Positions 25,516 through 33,997 of a stretch of 64,000 bases of DNA are shown one piece after another; positions within the stretch are counted from its first letter, which is position 1; each line of letters starts with the position of its first letter. Position numbers and translations under genes: made by a program. The notes beneath the pieces are model-generated. The model worked only from the letters and a program-made list of their open reading frames with translations. It ran no database searches and was not told the DNA's origin. This DNA comes from JAFDZW01 sp964404255 (GTDB lineage Bacteria > Bacteroidota > Ignavibacteria > Palsa-1295), in assembly GCA_964404255.1 (NCBI GenBank), contig CAYOJJ010000002.1:186001-250000 (forward strand), given 5' to 3'.

Positions 25516-27055
25516 ATACCATTTTTTGAATTATACCTTGCTTTTGTTTTTGCTCGAGCATTTTTAATATTGTTTCCCACAACCATTCAAATGGCAAAAT
25601 TTGTAACGCCTCTTGAGCTTCAACAGCATCTGAAGTCCTTTTAGTTAAATTTTGAAAATATCGTTTTGATTTTAATGCTGTAAGTTTTGGATCAAAAGAA
25701 TTTGTTTCCATAATTTGAAGCATCTTAAAAAAAAGCGCACTTCTTCGATTTGTATTTACTTGAAGATATCTATTGCGATACGTTCTTAAAGCGTCCATTC
25801 TTCCAATTATGGAATCAAAATCATTTTGCTCTAGAAGAAGAATTACATGCAGAATTAATATAGCAATGTTATAACCCCGCTTATCTTTTTTAAATGTAGG
25901 AACAATCTTTAGAAATCTCTCGGGAGATATTCTCAGTTTTTCGTCTTTAAGTGAATTACTTTCGGTCTGCCTAAGAGCAAAATCAAGATATAGTTGATAC
26001 AGTTGCCATTTTTCCTTTGTTTCATCGGCTAAGAATTGGTACCGAGGTTGTGAAGTAGTGGTCAAATAAGTTGTATTTGCCTCATTAAAGTGAAAAGTTT
26101 GCATTTCCAATAAAAACCGATATTCCATTAACACAAACCAATTTGCTCCACCTACAGGAAACAATTCTTCGCATTTAATCAAAATTTCCTTACCTTTTTC
26201 ATATTCTCTTAGGTGTAGAAAACAACTTAATTCTTGCAGGTAAAAATCACCATACAGGAGGCTAAATGCAACATGTTTATTACGGTCATAATACCGAAGA
26301 GCTTCTTCGCATATATCTACAGCTTCATTATATTTCTGCTCTAGTTGAAGTACGATACTTTTAACTCTAAAATATGATTGATAGAAGTTAAATGAATCAC
26401 AGGTCTGTTTTAAAACTTCCAAATGTTGAAGGTACTCCGTAGAAATATCAAGTAAATCTGGTTGCTCAGCGGTAGACCTAGAAAATTTAAGAGTAAGTCG
26501 TTCATAATACTCCAACGCTATTTGTTCACTCTCAAATGTCTTAAGAATATTAGTTGTTAATGTTGCGTATTTGTTGTATTGTTTTTCAGATCCGCTAAAT
26601 CTACTATAGTTTCGTAAAGAAATGGCAAACTGAAGAGCATTTAAAGTCAGACCATATTTTGTAGCTTGTCTTAAGCTTCTTTCTGCAAGTTTTACAATAC
26701 TATTTCTTGCTCCAAATCCTAATAGGGTAATAAGCCAAAATAAACTTTTGGCATTTTGGTACCTAGCAACGGCAAATTCAGAAAAATTGGGTTCATGAAT
26801 ATCTAAAAAAAACAATAAATTATTTAATTTAACTTTTAATCTATTTTTTAGCGTAGTGTATTTTGAATCAATAACGGGCTTGCCATAAATATATTCGGCA
26901 GCATTTAGATCAGAAGTAATTTTTCCTTCTTTTAATCCTAAATATAGTTTTGATATTTGATCTGCATCGTCTGGAGATGGATCATATTCCATTAAATCTG
27001 GATTTTTTTCTCTATGCCGAGTGACAATTTGTGCTATTTCGCGTAAATATTTCAA
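25514..27055 (-). CDS. Large helical-repeat (TPR-like) protein of unknown function, AT-rich gene
   Basis: 513 residues, cytoplasmic, no signal. The whole protein looks alpha-helical with TPR/HAT-like hydrophobic spacing (for example A-V-D-I-C-E-E-A-L-R-Y-Y-D and Y-E-K-G-K-E-I-L-I-K-C-E-E-L-F). The N-terminal segment A-A-E-Y-I-Y-G-K-P-V-I-D-S-K-Y-T-T-L-K-N-R resembles a motif I have seen at the start of uncharacterised Bacteroidota proteins, but I cannot name the family. Codons are markedly A/T-ending compared with neighbours, suggesting acquisition. A TATATTTG motif lies about 90 bases upstream. Confidence 0.75.
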   Translation of the reverse strand: MKYLREIAQIVTRHREKNPDLMEYDPSPDDADQISKLYLGLKEGKITSDLNAAEYIYGKPVIDSKYTTLKNRLKVKLNNLLFFLDIHEPNFSEFAVARYQNAKSLFWLITLLGFGARNSIVKLAERSLRQATKYGLTLNALQFAISLRNYSRFSGSEKQYNKYATLTTNILKTFESEQIALEYYERLTLKFSRSTAEQPDLLDISTEYLQHLEVLKQTCDSFNFYQSYFRVKSIVLQLEQKYNEAVDICEEALRYYDRNKHVAFSLLYGDFYLQELSCFLHLREYEKGKEILIKCEELFPVGGANWFVLMEYRFLLEMQTFHFNEANTTYLTTTSQPRYQFLADETKEKWQLYQLYLDFALRQTESNSLKDEKLRISPERFLKIVPTFKKDKRGYNIAILILHVILLLEQNDFDSIIGRMDALRTYRNRYLQVNTNRRSALFFKMLQIMETNSFDPKLTALKSKRYFQNLTKRTSDAVEAQEALQILPFEWLWETILKMLEQKQKQGIIQKMV

Positions 27056-27143
27056 TTTGAATGCCCCTTATTAACTCATTAAAAATCAATAAAATATAAT
27101 TTTATTGACTAAAATAATACAATTTTTAAGAATTAAATATATT

Positions 27144-27151
27144 CAAATATA
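27144..27151 (-). promoter_or_regulatory. TAnnTTTG promoter motif for the helical-repeat gene
   Basis: Minus strand TATATTTG, 88 bases before the ATG at 27055, implying a leader of about 80 bases. The surroundings are very AT-rich, so chance matches are more likely here. Confidence 0.35.
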
Positions 27152-27220
27152 AGCAAAAAATAAAAAAAGTGTATGTGATAAAATCATTTTTTTTGATTAT
27201 GTTTGAAAAAGTAATTCTTG

Positions 27221-27228
27221 TATTTTTG
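27221..27228 (+). promoter_or_regulatory. TAnnTTTG promoter motif facing the structured region
   Basis: TATTTTTG, with a second motif TATGTTTG 16 bases upstream at 27198-27205. It points toward the inverted repeats and the small gene at 27688. AT-rich context lowers confidence. Confidence 0.3.
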
Positions 27229-27501
27229 TATAGCGATCAGGAAATACACGGATTCTTGATCTAAATAATGAGAACGGCTTTCTGGAGGATAACAGAATTT
27301 GTGAGATAAAGTTTGTACGGCACCTAGTGAAAATAGATAGTTAGACCTTATTAAACAGCCGCTCAGATATAAAAGAGGGAAAAAGTATGAAAAAAAGAAA
27401 GTTTTTCATACCTGAAATGTGATTTTTCCTCAAAATTCGCTTAAAAACGCGAATTTGTTCATTGAAAACCGAACGATGGTAAGTGATTGAAATATAAATT
27501 A

Positions 27502-27657
27502 TTATTTGATTATCGTCTTTATTTCTACCACTTAGCGCCACAAATAGGTACTGAAAATGGCCTGAAAACGCCACTATTTTAAAGTGATTTTAAATAGTGA
27601 TCTGTTCATATTTTTCATGGAAGAATGTGCCATTTTTGTATCACGATAATCAAATAA
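27502..27657. repeat. Three nested inverted repeats (structured RNA or MITE-like element)
   Basis: Outer arms are 15 bp and perfect: TTATTTGATTATCGT (27502-27516) and its reverse complement (27643-27657). Inside lie AAAATGGC (27554-27561) with GCCATTTT (27629-27636), and inside those CACTATTT (27572-27579) with AAATAGTG (27592-27599). All three pairs nest in register, giving one long hairpin. No flanking target-site duplication is obvious. Confidence 0.6.
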
Positions 27658-27687
27658 CTATTTATTTAATTAAAATTTCGCGCTAAA

Positions 27688-27864
27688 ATGGTAATCTTAA
27701 TTTCTGCTCTTATTCTCTCGGTCGAAGCAATGCTTGGTATCGCTCCCGGTACCAATTTGGATGCAAACCAGCAGATGCTGGTTAATCAGCAGGTCAACCA
27801 GATGGTTGTCCAGCAGCAATCTCAAGGAAGTATCGTTGTAATCGATACTAATGAGGTAAACTAA
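27688..27864 (+). CDS. 58-residue Gln-rich protein ending in IVVIDTNEV
   Basis: ATG 27688 to TAA 27862-27864. The protein starts with a short hydrophobic stretch (M-V-I-L-I-S-A-L-I-L-S-V-E-A), has a Gln/Asn-rich middle (N-Q-Q-V-N-Q-M-V-V-Q-Q-Q) and ends G-S-I-V-V-I-D-T-N-E-V-N. That ending is nearly identical to the C-terminus of the lipoprotein at 25066-25470. A good terminator follows. It may be an intact small secreted protein or the surviving 3' part of a paralogue cut by rearrangement. Confidence 0.6.
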   Translation: MVILISALILSVEAMLGIAPGTNLDANQQMLVNQQVNQMVVQQQSQGSIVVIDTNEVN

Positions 27865-27937
27865 GAGTGTAACAAACAATCGGTTCTTCCGCCTACAAGT
27901 ACTATCCATTCGTGATTAGTAGCTTGTATCCCGTGGC

Positions 27938-27970
27938 AGGGGCATTTCTTTGGAAGTGCCCCTTTTTTTT
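27938..27970 (+). terminator. Rho-independent terminator after the 58-residue gene
   Basis: 11-bp stem (AGGGGCATTTC with GAAGTGCCCCT, one G-T pair) from 27938 to 27963 followed by T8. Confidence 0.9.
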
Positions 27971-27974
27971 TGCA

Positions 27975-27982
27975 TATATTTG
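27975..27982 (+). promoter_or_regulatory. TAnnTTTG promoter for the amine oxidase
   Basis: TATATTTG just after a terminator and 9 bases before the ATG at 27992, so the leader is only a few bases long. Confidence 0.55.
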
Positions 27983-27991
27983 TAGCGGGAG

Positions 27992-29545
27992 ATGCGCAAC
28001 GCCAGAACGTCCTTATTACAGAGACTCCATTATTTACTCGGCTTAGCTGCCCGGGAAGAGCCAGACTCGCCCGATCCGGCTGGGAAGATTAGCCGGCGAC
28101 AGTTTTTGAAAGGAAGCGCAGCGGTAGTTATCGCAGCATCTTTCCCCAATACTGATGCAGCCGCTGCGTCTTCCTTTCGGTACGATCCGAGAATTACCAT
28201 CGTCGGTGCCGGCCTGGCCGGTTTAACAGCAGCCCATTACCTTAAAAGATCCGGATTTTCAGCATCAATCTTCGAGGCTTCCTCGCGCTCCGGCGGACGG
28301 ATGTTCTCCGTCAAAGATGCCATGGCTCCCGGCCTTGTTACCGAATTTGGCGGTGAATTCATCGATTCCAGCCATAAAGATATTCTGGCGCTTATCGAGG
28401 AATATAAGCTTACCCTTGAAGACCGCGCTCCGGCTTACGAGACCTATACCCACCGGGCCTTTTATTTCGATAATAGATTTTATTCGGAGGCTGAGGTGGT
28501 AGAAGCGCTGAAGCCCATTGCCCAAAAGATAAAGCAGGATGCTCAGAAGGCCTTTAACGCCGAAATTACCTTCGAAGGAGCGAGCGATGCCGCTAAGTCC
28601 TTCGATCGTATGGCGTTATCAAACTATTTCAGCAGCCTTGGCTTGCCGCACTGGCTTGAATCTCTTTTTACTATTGCGTATGTAGGAGAATATGGGCTCG
28701 ATACCCGGGAGCAATCTACCCTGAATTTCCTCAGTTTATTCCCGGCCCCGGAAGTCGTCCATGATTTCGAGCTCTACGGGCAAAGCGACGAGCGCTTTAA
28801 GATCAAAGGGGGAAATGAATCATTGCCGAATGCTATTGCCGCCTCGCTCGGCACGATCCGATTCAGTCATACCCTCAGATCGGTCTCAAAAACAGGGCAA
28901 ACGTATCAATTGCAATTCGATACTAAAGATGGGGCAATTAGCAATGAATGCGATATTCTGCTGCTGGCCCTTCCATTTTCTATTTTAAGAAAAATACCGC
29001 TCAATTTCGACCTGCCCGACTGGAAGAAAAAGGCTATTAAAGAACTTGGCTATGGTACCAATACGAAGGTGATGATGGGGTTTTCCTCGCGTCCGTGGCG
29101 AGAAAAAGGATATTTGGGCGAGACCTACAGCGACGAACGATTCGGCCTTGCCTGGGACAATGCAGAAACACAGGATGGAACTGCAGGAGGGCTGACCGTC
29201 TTTCTCGGCGGTCATGAGGGAGCAATGGCCGATATCTTAGCCATAGATCAACTAACGGCTGGCTATATCGAAAGCCTTGAAAAGATCTACCCGGGAATAA
29301 CGGCAAGCCAAAACCATAATGAGCGCCGGATGCACTGGCCAAGCTACAAATATGCGCATGGAAGCTATTCTGCTTATAAGGTCGGTCAATGGACAACGAT
29401 CCGCGGCGCAGAGATGCGACCGGTAGGCTCGTTATTTTTTGCCGGTGAGCACTGCAGCGCCGAATCGCAGGGTTTTATGAACGGCGCGGCTGAGACCGGC
29501 AGAGTCGCCGCCGAATCGATGGTTAGTTATATAACCGAAAGATAG
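27992..29545 (+). CDS. FAD-dependent amine oxidase with Tat-type signal
   Basis: 517 residues. An N-terminal twin-arginine signal S-R-R-Q-F-L-K-G-S-A-A-V-V-I-A-A-S-F (around residue 33) implies export in the folded state with FAD bound. The dinucleotide-binding fold is I-V-G-A-G-L-A-G-L-T-A-A with the downstream E-A-S-S-R-S-G-G-R-M; the C-terminal FAD motif F-F-A-G-E-H-C-S-A-E-S-Q-G-F-M-N-G-A is typical of monoamine/polyamine oxidases. It oxidises an amine with O2, releasing aldehyde, ammonia and H2O2; substrate unknown. Confidence 0.92.
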   Translation: MRNARTSLLQRLHYLLGLAAREEPDSPDPAGKISRRQFLKGSAAVVIAASFPNTDAAAASSFRYDPRITIVGAGLAGLTAAHYLKRSGFSASIFEASSRSGGRMFSVKDAMAPGLVTEFGGEFIDSSHKDILALIEEYKLTLEDRAPAYETYTHRAFYFDNRFYSEAEVVEALKPIAQKIKQDAQKAFNAEITFEGASDAAKSFDRMALSNYFSSLGLPHWLESLFTIAYVGEYGLDTREQSTLNFLSLFPAPEVVHDFELYGQSDERFKIKGGNESLPNAIAASLGTIRFSHTLRSVSKTGQTYQLQFDTKDGAISNECDILLLALPFSILRKIPLNFDLPDWKKKAIKELGYGTNTKVMMGFSSRPWREKGYLGETYSDERFGLAWDNAETQDGTAGGLTVFLGGHEGAMADILAIDQLTAGYIESLEKIYPGITASQNHNERRMHWPSYKYAHGSYSAYKVGQWTTIRGAEMRPVGSLFFAGEHCSAESQGFMNGAAETGRVAAESMVSYITER

Positions 29546-29546
29546 G

Positions 29547-29723
29547 TTAGCGCGGACGGGAAGCCTTGCTGACATTCTTTATCAGCATACTTACACCCCA
29601 AAGGATAAGCAGCGAAGGAAAGATTACCTCCCAGAGGGGAAGGTTAATATCGAAGACATTTCGTAATAAAATGGTCCCGCCGATAATTACGAGCAGAATC
29701 CCCCAAAATATACCGCTTTTCAT
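29547..29723 (-). CDS. 58-residue LiaI/LiaF-type membrane-domain protein (DUF5668-like)
   Basis: ATG 29723 to TAA at 29549-29547. The whole protein is two membrane helices: G-I-F-W-G-I-L-L-V-I-I-G-G-T-I-L-L-R-N-V-F and W-E-V-I-F-P-S-L-L-I-L-W-G-V-S-M-L. The L-L-R-N-V-F-x-I-x-L-P signature repeats in the upstream protein (L-R-N-V-F-K-I-D-L-P-V). Its ATG overlaps that gene's stop (TGATG), so both are translationally coupled. Likely partner or duplicate of the LiaF-like membrane domain. Confidence 0.75.
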   Translation of the reverse strand: MKSGIFWGILLVIIGGTILLRNVFDINLPLWEVIFPSLLILWGVSMLIKNVSKASRPR

Positions 29724-30310
29724 CAGTCGTCGTCCTCTTCTGTATTAGTGGAATCGGAATTGGTGGAGTTATAATCGAAGCCGGAAGTAGATTCGATAAT
29801 GCGCATATCTCCGAACACGACATCAGCCTTTACATCGACGTAAGGGGAATCGGCCCGGTACGCACGGGTGTAATATGTGCGGTCGCCAAAGCTTACCATC
29901 GAACCATCCGGCAGGCGGCAGCTTCCGAAAACACTCGATGCTTTGATGCGCATGGGGACGTTCGGATCGATAAGTACCTGAGAGCTTGCAAAGACGGCAT
30001 CGATCGTAACGAGGCCGCCCCGATCGCCGGGTTTCACCGTACGAAGATCATAATGACCTTTGCCAAAGACTACATTGTAATGGCTGTTCTCGCGGCCAAC
30101 CGTTGAAGTATGGCTGCTAAAGAAAGAGGTACTCTCTTTTGACGAGTTGGAAGAACCAAGCAGAATATTCACACCCCAGGAGATAATGATCACCGGAATA
30201 ATGATACCCATTACAGGCAGATCGATCTTAAAGACATTACGCAGGATAAGCAGCAAGCCGGCAAGAATGAGAATTCCTGCCCAGTAGGTTTCTCGAAATA
30301 GGAAGTTCAT
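29723..30310 (-). CDS. LiaF-like membrane protein with C-terminal beta domain
   Basis: 195 residues. Two N-terminal membrane helices (W-A-G-I-L-I-L-A-G-L-L-L-I-L-R-N and P-V-M-G-I-I-I-P-V-I-I-I-S-W-G) precede a beta-helix-like domain with repeated strands (V-V-F-G, A-V-F-A-S-S, S-V-F-G-S-C, V-V-F-G-D-M), as in LiaF/VraT C-terminal and adhesin-like toast-rack domains. LiaF proteins modulate cell-envelope stress signalling; that role here is inference. The tail is very acidic (E-E-D-D-D). Confidence 0.78.
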   Translation of the reverse strand: MNFLFRETYWAGILILAGLLLILRNVFKIDLPVMGIIIPVIIISWGVNILLGSSNSSKESTSFFSSHTSTVGRENSHYNVVFGKGHYDLRTVKPGDRGGLVTIDAVFASSQVLIDPNVPMRIKASSVFGSCRLPDGSMVSFGDRTYYTRAYRADSPYVDVKADVVFGDMRIIESTSGFDYNSTNSDSTNTEEDDD

Positions 30311-30323
30311 AGTGCCTTGCGGG

Positions 30324-31289
30324 TTATTTTATTCTGTGAAAACTGGAATCGGAAAATACTTTTTTCAATCCCGATCCGTCCTCGTGTACGCAATAGAGGG
30401 AATAGGTTACGATGGCTAAAGAATCGCGGGGGTCGATGGCCTCAGCCTCGCGTTTGGTGTACCCACGAAAATAAAACAATTTCGAGCGCTCCGACCAATA
30501 AGGGCTTACCGCATGAATACTATCGGGGCTAAGCCGGATCGTTTTATGGGTGGCCTTATCATAGCTGAAGATAGCGTATGGGGCAAAATACGGTGGCTCA
30601 TCGATATCCGAACCGCCCTCGAAATAGTAGCGGCCGCGTTTGGAATCCAGATAGAATAACGATGAACTACTGATGCCGAACGTATCGGTATTGACAAGGC
30701 TTCGTGTAGGTACCGATGCCAGTAGCTGTCCGCTTTTACTGAATTCAAAGAGCGTATCGAGATTCTGGCACAAAAAACCCGAGCCATCGGAAAACCACTT
30801 CGGTTGAAAAAAACCGCCGAATTGAACGGCTGGTGCAGGGGTAAGTGTCTTGAAATTATTACCTGAAAGATCGCAGGAGCCGACCGACCATTGGCCGTTA
30901 TCGAAATGATGAAAGATCAGCGTTTTATTGTCGGGCGAAAGTGACGGACCGAAATTGTTATCACCGATACCGGAACGGATCACATGCTGGGAATGATCGT
31001 TAAGATTATAAACCGCGATGTATCGGTTGCCGGATGAATCATAACTGGTAAAAGAAAAATACCCATCATGCACCGGTGAAGGGTCGTAGCCGCTGGTGAG
31101 CTGAGGTACTTGCGGCTGGCCCGGAAAGATCAAAAAGAGTTTACCGTTATGCTCGAGCACTAGCGTATCGGGTGAGATCGCAGCCGCACTTGTATCAAGG
31201 GCAACGGTAGTAGAATTTGAAGTGGGTCGCCGTTCTTTCGAACAGGACGATAGAACTACACAAATGCACAGAATGCCTATAAGACGCAT
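30324..31289 (-). CDS. Lipoprotein with TolB/PD40-like beta-propeller
   Basis: 321 residues from ATG 31289; the frame continues upstream to 31370 but only the internal start yields a signal with lipobox L-S-S-C. The body has propeller-type repeats (F-G-P-S-L-S-P-D-N-K-T-L-I-F; F-F-Q-P-K-W-F-S-D-G-S-G-F-L; H-A-V-S-P-Y-W-S-E-R-S-K-L-F-Y) like PD40 blades of TolB. Probably anchored in the envelope; no enzyme residues recognised. Confidence 0.75.
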   Translation of the reverse strand: MRLIGILCICVVLSSCSKERRPTSNSTTVALDTSAAAISPDTLVLEHNGKLFLIFPGQPQVPQLTSGYDPSPVHDGYFSFTSYDSSGNRYIAVYNLNDHSQHVIRSGIGDNNFGPSLSPDNKTLIFHHFDNGQWSVGSCDLSGNNFKTLTPAPAVQFGGFFQPKWFSDGSGFLCQNLDTLFEFSKSGQLLASVPTRSLVNTDTFGISSSSLFYLDSKRGRYYFEGGSDIDEPPYFAPYAIFSYDKATHKTIRLSPDSIHAVSPYWSERSKLFYFRGYTKREAEAIDPRDSLAIVTYSLYCVHEDGSGLKKVFSDSSFHRIK

Positions 31290-31371
31290 AGTGCCAAGGT
31301 TACAAAGTAGAAACCGTAACGAGAATACTCTAAGAGGGATTCCGGCCAGCCTTGACCCATGGCCTCTCATC

Positions 31372-33981
31372 TTATAGTAGTTCTATAAAGCCATCCGTCC
31401 CATTTACGCGGATCATCTGCTTATCTTTTATCAGAGCCGTTGCATTCTCCACACCGACCACCGCCGGTAAGCCATATTCCCGGGCAATGACAGCTCCATG
31501 AGTCATCAAGCCACCTACTTCGGTAACAAGACCTTTGATTGATACAAATAATGGGGTCCAGCTCGGATCGGTGAAGCGGGTAATCAATATATCTCCTTCT
31601 TCTATATCGGCTTCTTCCATTTTCAGGATAACTCGGGCGCGGCCCTCGATAACTCCTGCAGAAACAGCAAGGCCGGGTAGAGCTCCGGCAGGCAAATCTT
31701 CTCGGTTATACTGACCTCTGATAATTTCTCCATCGGAAGTAAGCACGCGAGGAGGAGTTAGTCGTTCATAAAAATTATATTCTTCTTTTAATTGGTTTAT
31801 CTTATCATAATCTACTTTCTTGTTCTGAACTGCCTCGCGAAATTCTTCATAGGTAAGATAAAAAATATCTTCTTTATTCTGAATTATACCTTCGTGAGCA
31901 AGCTGTTCCGCTTCTTTGAGCAAAGCCTGTTTATAGACAAACAAGCGGTTGACAATACCATACTTCGGGTACTCCCGGAAACCGATGAAATTGCGGATAA
32001 TAGAGATCATTCGCGCTGTTTCTTCGGCTTTTTGCTCGCCGTCGGATAATTGCTTAAGCTTTTCTATTATTTCCTTTTCTTTCTCCAAGGCCCCTCTAAG
32101 TCCTAATTCGAATTTCCGGCTGCTTTCTCCGGCTTCAAAATTCTTAATATTACTTAAAATAGTGGGGACTAATATGGCAGGCTTTTCGCCCCAGCGAGTT
32201 TTAGTAATATCTATTTCTCCCGGGCAGCGCATCCCATAGGTATGTAAAAATGTATAGATGGCGGTATGAGCTTCTCTGCCACCGTGAAGGGAAATCAGAC
32301 CTTCTAAAAAATCATCGTTATGCAATTGCTGTAAGTAGCCGATCACTTCGGGGTAAGGGCGGATCGCATCGGCAACATCTAATAGCGCAAGACCCATTTC
32401 AGAAGTAATGTTATTAGAAACCGATTGCGAGAGCGTATCCGCTACGTTCTTTTCTCCCAGCCACTCCATGATATGTTCATTGATCCAGGATGAAGCATGC
32501 ATGGCCGTCATGATCACATCCAGGCTCTTTGGATTATGCATGAGCTTTCGTAGCTCTTGGGTATCTTCGGAGATAAAATCGAATAATGCAATACCGGTTT
32601 TAGCGCTGATATTCTGTTTTAATTCTTCTAGAGAAGTTTCATAACTTCTAATCAATTCTCGGGCAACTACGGGGTCGTTCTCAAATTCCTCCGAGAATTT
32701 CCAGGCCATTACCCGGTGGCTTACTCTTTGGTTGGATGTACTTTCATCAGTAGGTATTATAGGAATAAAATCTCGTCTTTCGATATTCAGAAGTGCATCT
32801 TTTAGCAGCGGGTCGGATTGCCCGAGCATATTGATCATCTTCATCCTGTTCTCAGCGGATGAAAGATGCTGAGTTATATCAACAAATAATCTTCCTCCGG
32901 CTATCCGCATCATTGCCGGCGTTATCATTAAATAGAACGATAATCCGAGTGGCTTCATCGGATCGGTCATCATTTGCTGATGCCCGACCGATATATAGAC
33001 ATGATTTTTTCCATCATCGACCTGTGGAATAGGAAAGAGAGTAGTAATAGGCCGGCTTTGGAGAATATAAAAGGTATTACCGGCCTGGCTCCATTCGATA
33101 TCTTGCGCAGATCCGAAATGCACCTCGATCTTTCTGCCGAGGCGCGCTAATTCTATTATTTGCTCATCGGTAAGCGTTTGATTTTTTTGCCGAGAAGATT
33201 CGATCGGTTTTATTTGCGTGCCTCCTTGTTTTTCTGCCCAGATGGCTTGCGTTTTAGGCGCTATTATTTTATCGATTATTTCATCGTTTTCAACTTTGTA
33301 AGAATCGGCAGATACTATACCGGAGACAAACGCATCACCGAGACCAAATCCCGCATCGATCGATACTATTTTCCGATTCGATGTGATAGGATCGGCAGTA
33401 AACATAATTCCGGAAGCTTCGGAAGCTGCCATCTTCTGAATGACAACCGATAAGGATACCTCAGAGTGATCGAATCCCAGCTGTATGCGATAGATGACGG
33501 CCCGATCGGTAAAAAGAGAAGCCCAGCATTTGCTAATGTGTTTAAGAATTTCTTTTTCGCCGATAATATTTAGATAGGTCTCTTGCTGTCCGGCAAACGA
33601 AGCGCTCGGCAGGTCTTCCGATGTGGCGCTCGAGCGCACCGCAAATGCTTCTTGCTTATCAAAATCCTGAAGATGATGTTTTATTTCATCGATAATATTT
33701 TCGGGGATAGGCTTGCTTTCGATAAGTGAACGAATTTTTGCGCTGACCTCACTGATCCTTTCTCTTTCTTCAGCTTTAAGCTGAGCTAATTCATGGAGCA
33801 AACTAGTATATTGTTGATCGCCCGCGGTTATGGCTTTATAGGCCTCGGTCGTAACGCAAAATCCGTCCGGTACGTACAGACCTTCGATCTTGGAAAGCTC
33901 ACCAAGATTTGCACCTTTACCGCCGACAAGAGGAATAAACGCCTTATTGATTTGCTGAAAAGAAAGTATATACTTGCTCAT
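31372..33981 (-). CDS. rph: Rifampin phosphotransferase (RPH)
   Basis: 869 residues. It resembles the Listeria monocytogenes enzyme closely over the full length from memory: the start (F-I-P-L-V-G-G-K-G-A-N-L-G-E), A-V-R-S-S-A-T-S-E-D-L-P-S-A-S-F-A-G-Q, M-T-D-P-M-K-P-L-G-L-S-F-Y-L-M, N-I-T-S-E-M-G-L and the His domain G-G-L-M-T-H-G-A-V-I-A-R-E-Y-G with the phosphate-carrying His at residue 828. Order: ATP-grasp domain, rifampin-binding domain, swivelling His domain. RPH uses ATP to phosphorylate the ansa bridge of rifamycins, giving resistance. PEP synthases share the first and last domains, but the central section here is RPH-specific. A palindrome lies just upstream. Confidence 0.9.
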   Translation of the reverse strand: MSKYILSFQQINKAFIPLVGGKGANLGELSKIEGLYVPDGFCVTTEAYKAITAGDQQYTSLLHELAQLKAEERERISEVSAKIRSLIESKPIPENIIDEIKHHLQDFDKQEAFAVRSSATSEDLPSASFAGQQETYLNIIGEKEILKHISKCWASLFTDRAVIYRIQLGFDHSEVSLSVVIQKMAASEASGIMFTADPITSNRKIVSIDAGFGLGDAFVSGIVSADSYKVENDEIIDKIIAPKTQAIWAEKQGGTQIKPIESSRQKNQTLTDEQIIELARLGRKIEVHFGSAQDIEWSQAGNTFYILQSRPITTLFPIPQVDDGKNHVYISVGHQQMMTDPMKPLGLSFYLMITPAMMRIAGGRLFVDITQHLSSAENRMKMINMLGQSDPLLKDALLNIERRDFIPIIPTDESTSNQRVSHRVMAWKFSEEFENDPVVARELIRSYETSLEELKQNISAKTGIALFDFISEDTQELRKLMHNPKSLDVIMTAMHASSWINEHIMEWLGEKNVADTLSQSVSNNITSEMGLALLDVADAIRPYPEVIGYLQQLHNDDFLEGLISLHGGREAHTAIYTFLHTYGMRCPGEIDITKTRWGEKPAILVPTILSNIKNFEAGESSRKFELGLRGALEKEKEIIEKLKQLSDGEQKAEETARMISIIRNFIGFREYPKYGIVNRLFVYKQALLKEAEQLAHEGIIQNKEDIFYLTYEEFREAVQNKKVDYDKINQLKEEYNFYERLTPPRVLTSDGEIIRGQYNREDLPAGALPGLAVSAGVIEGRARVILKMEEADIEEGDILITRFTDPSWTPLFVSIKGLVTEVGGLMTHGAVIAREYGLPAVVGVENATALIKDKQMIRVNGTDGFIELL

Positions 33982-33997
33982 GAATTATTTAAAGAGA

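Larger units (their letters stand above)
27056..27687. other. Structured AT-rich intergenic region
   Basis: No convincing protein gene. It holds a minus-strand promoter motif (27144-27151), plus-strand motifs TATGTTTG (27198-27205) and TATTTTTG (27221-27228), two simple hairpins (27385-27411 with 10-bp arms; 27433-27456 with 8-bp arms) and a nested inverted-repeat block at 27502-27657. A plus-strand transcript from 27230 would carry these structures as leader to the small gene at 27688. Confidence 0.6.

Noticed and set aside
27341..27574. 77-residue minus-strand frame in the AT-rich intergenic region
   Set aside because: It crosses two hairpins and one arm of the nested repeat and has no recognisable features; chance frame is more likely.
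31372..33981. Alternative reading as phosphoenolpyruvate synthase
   Set aside because: Shares first and last domains, but the central region and overall length follow rifampin phosphotransferase.
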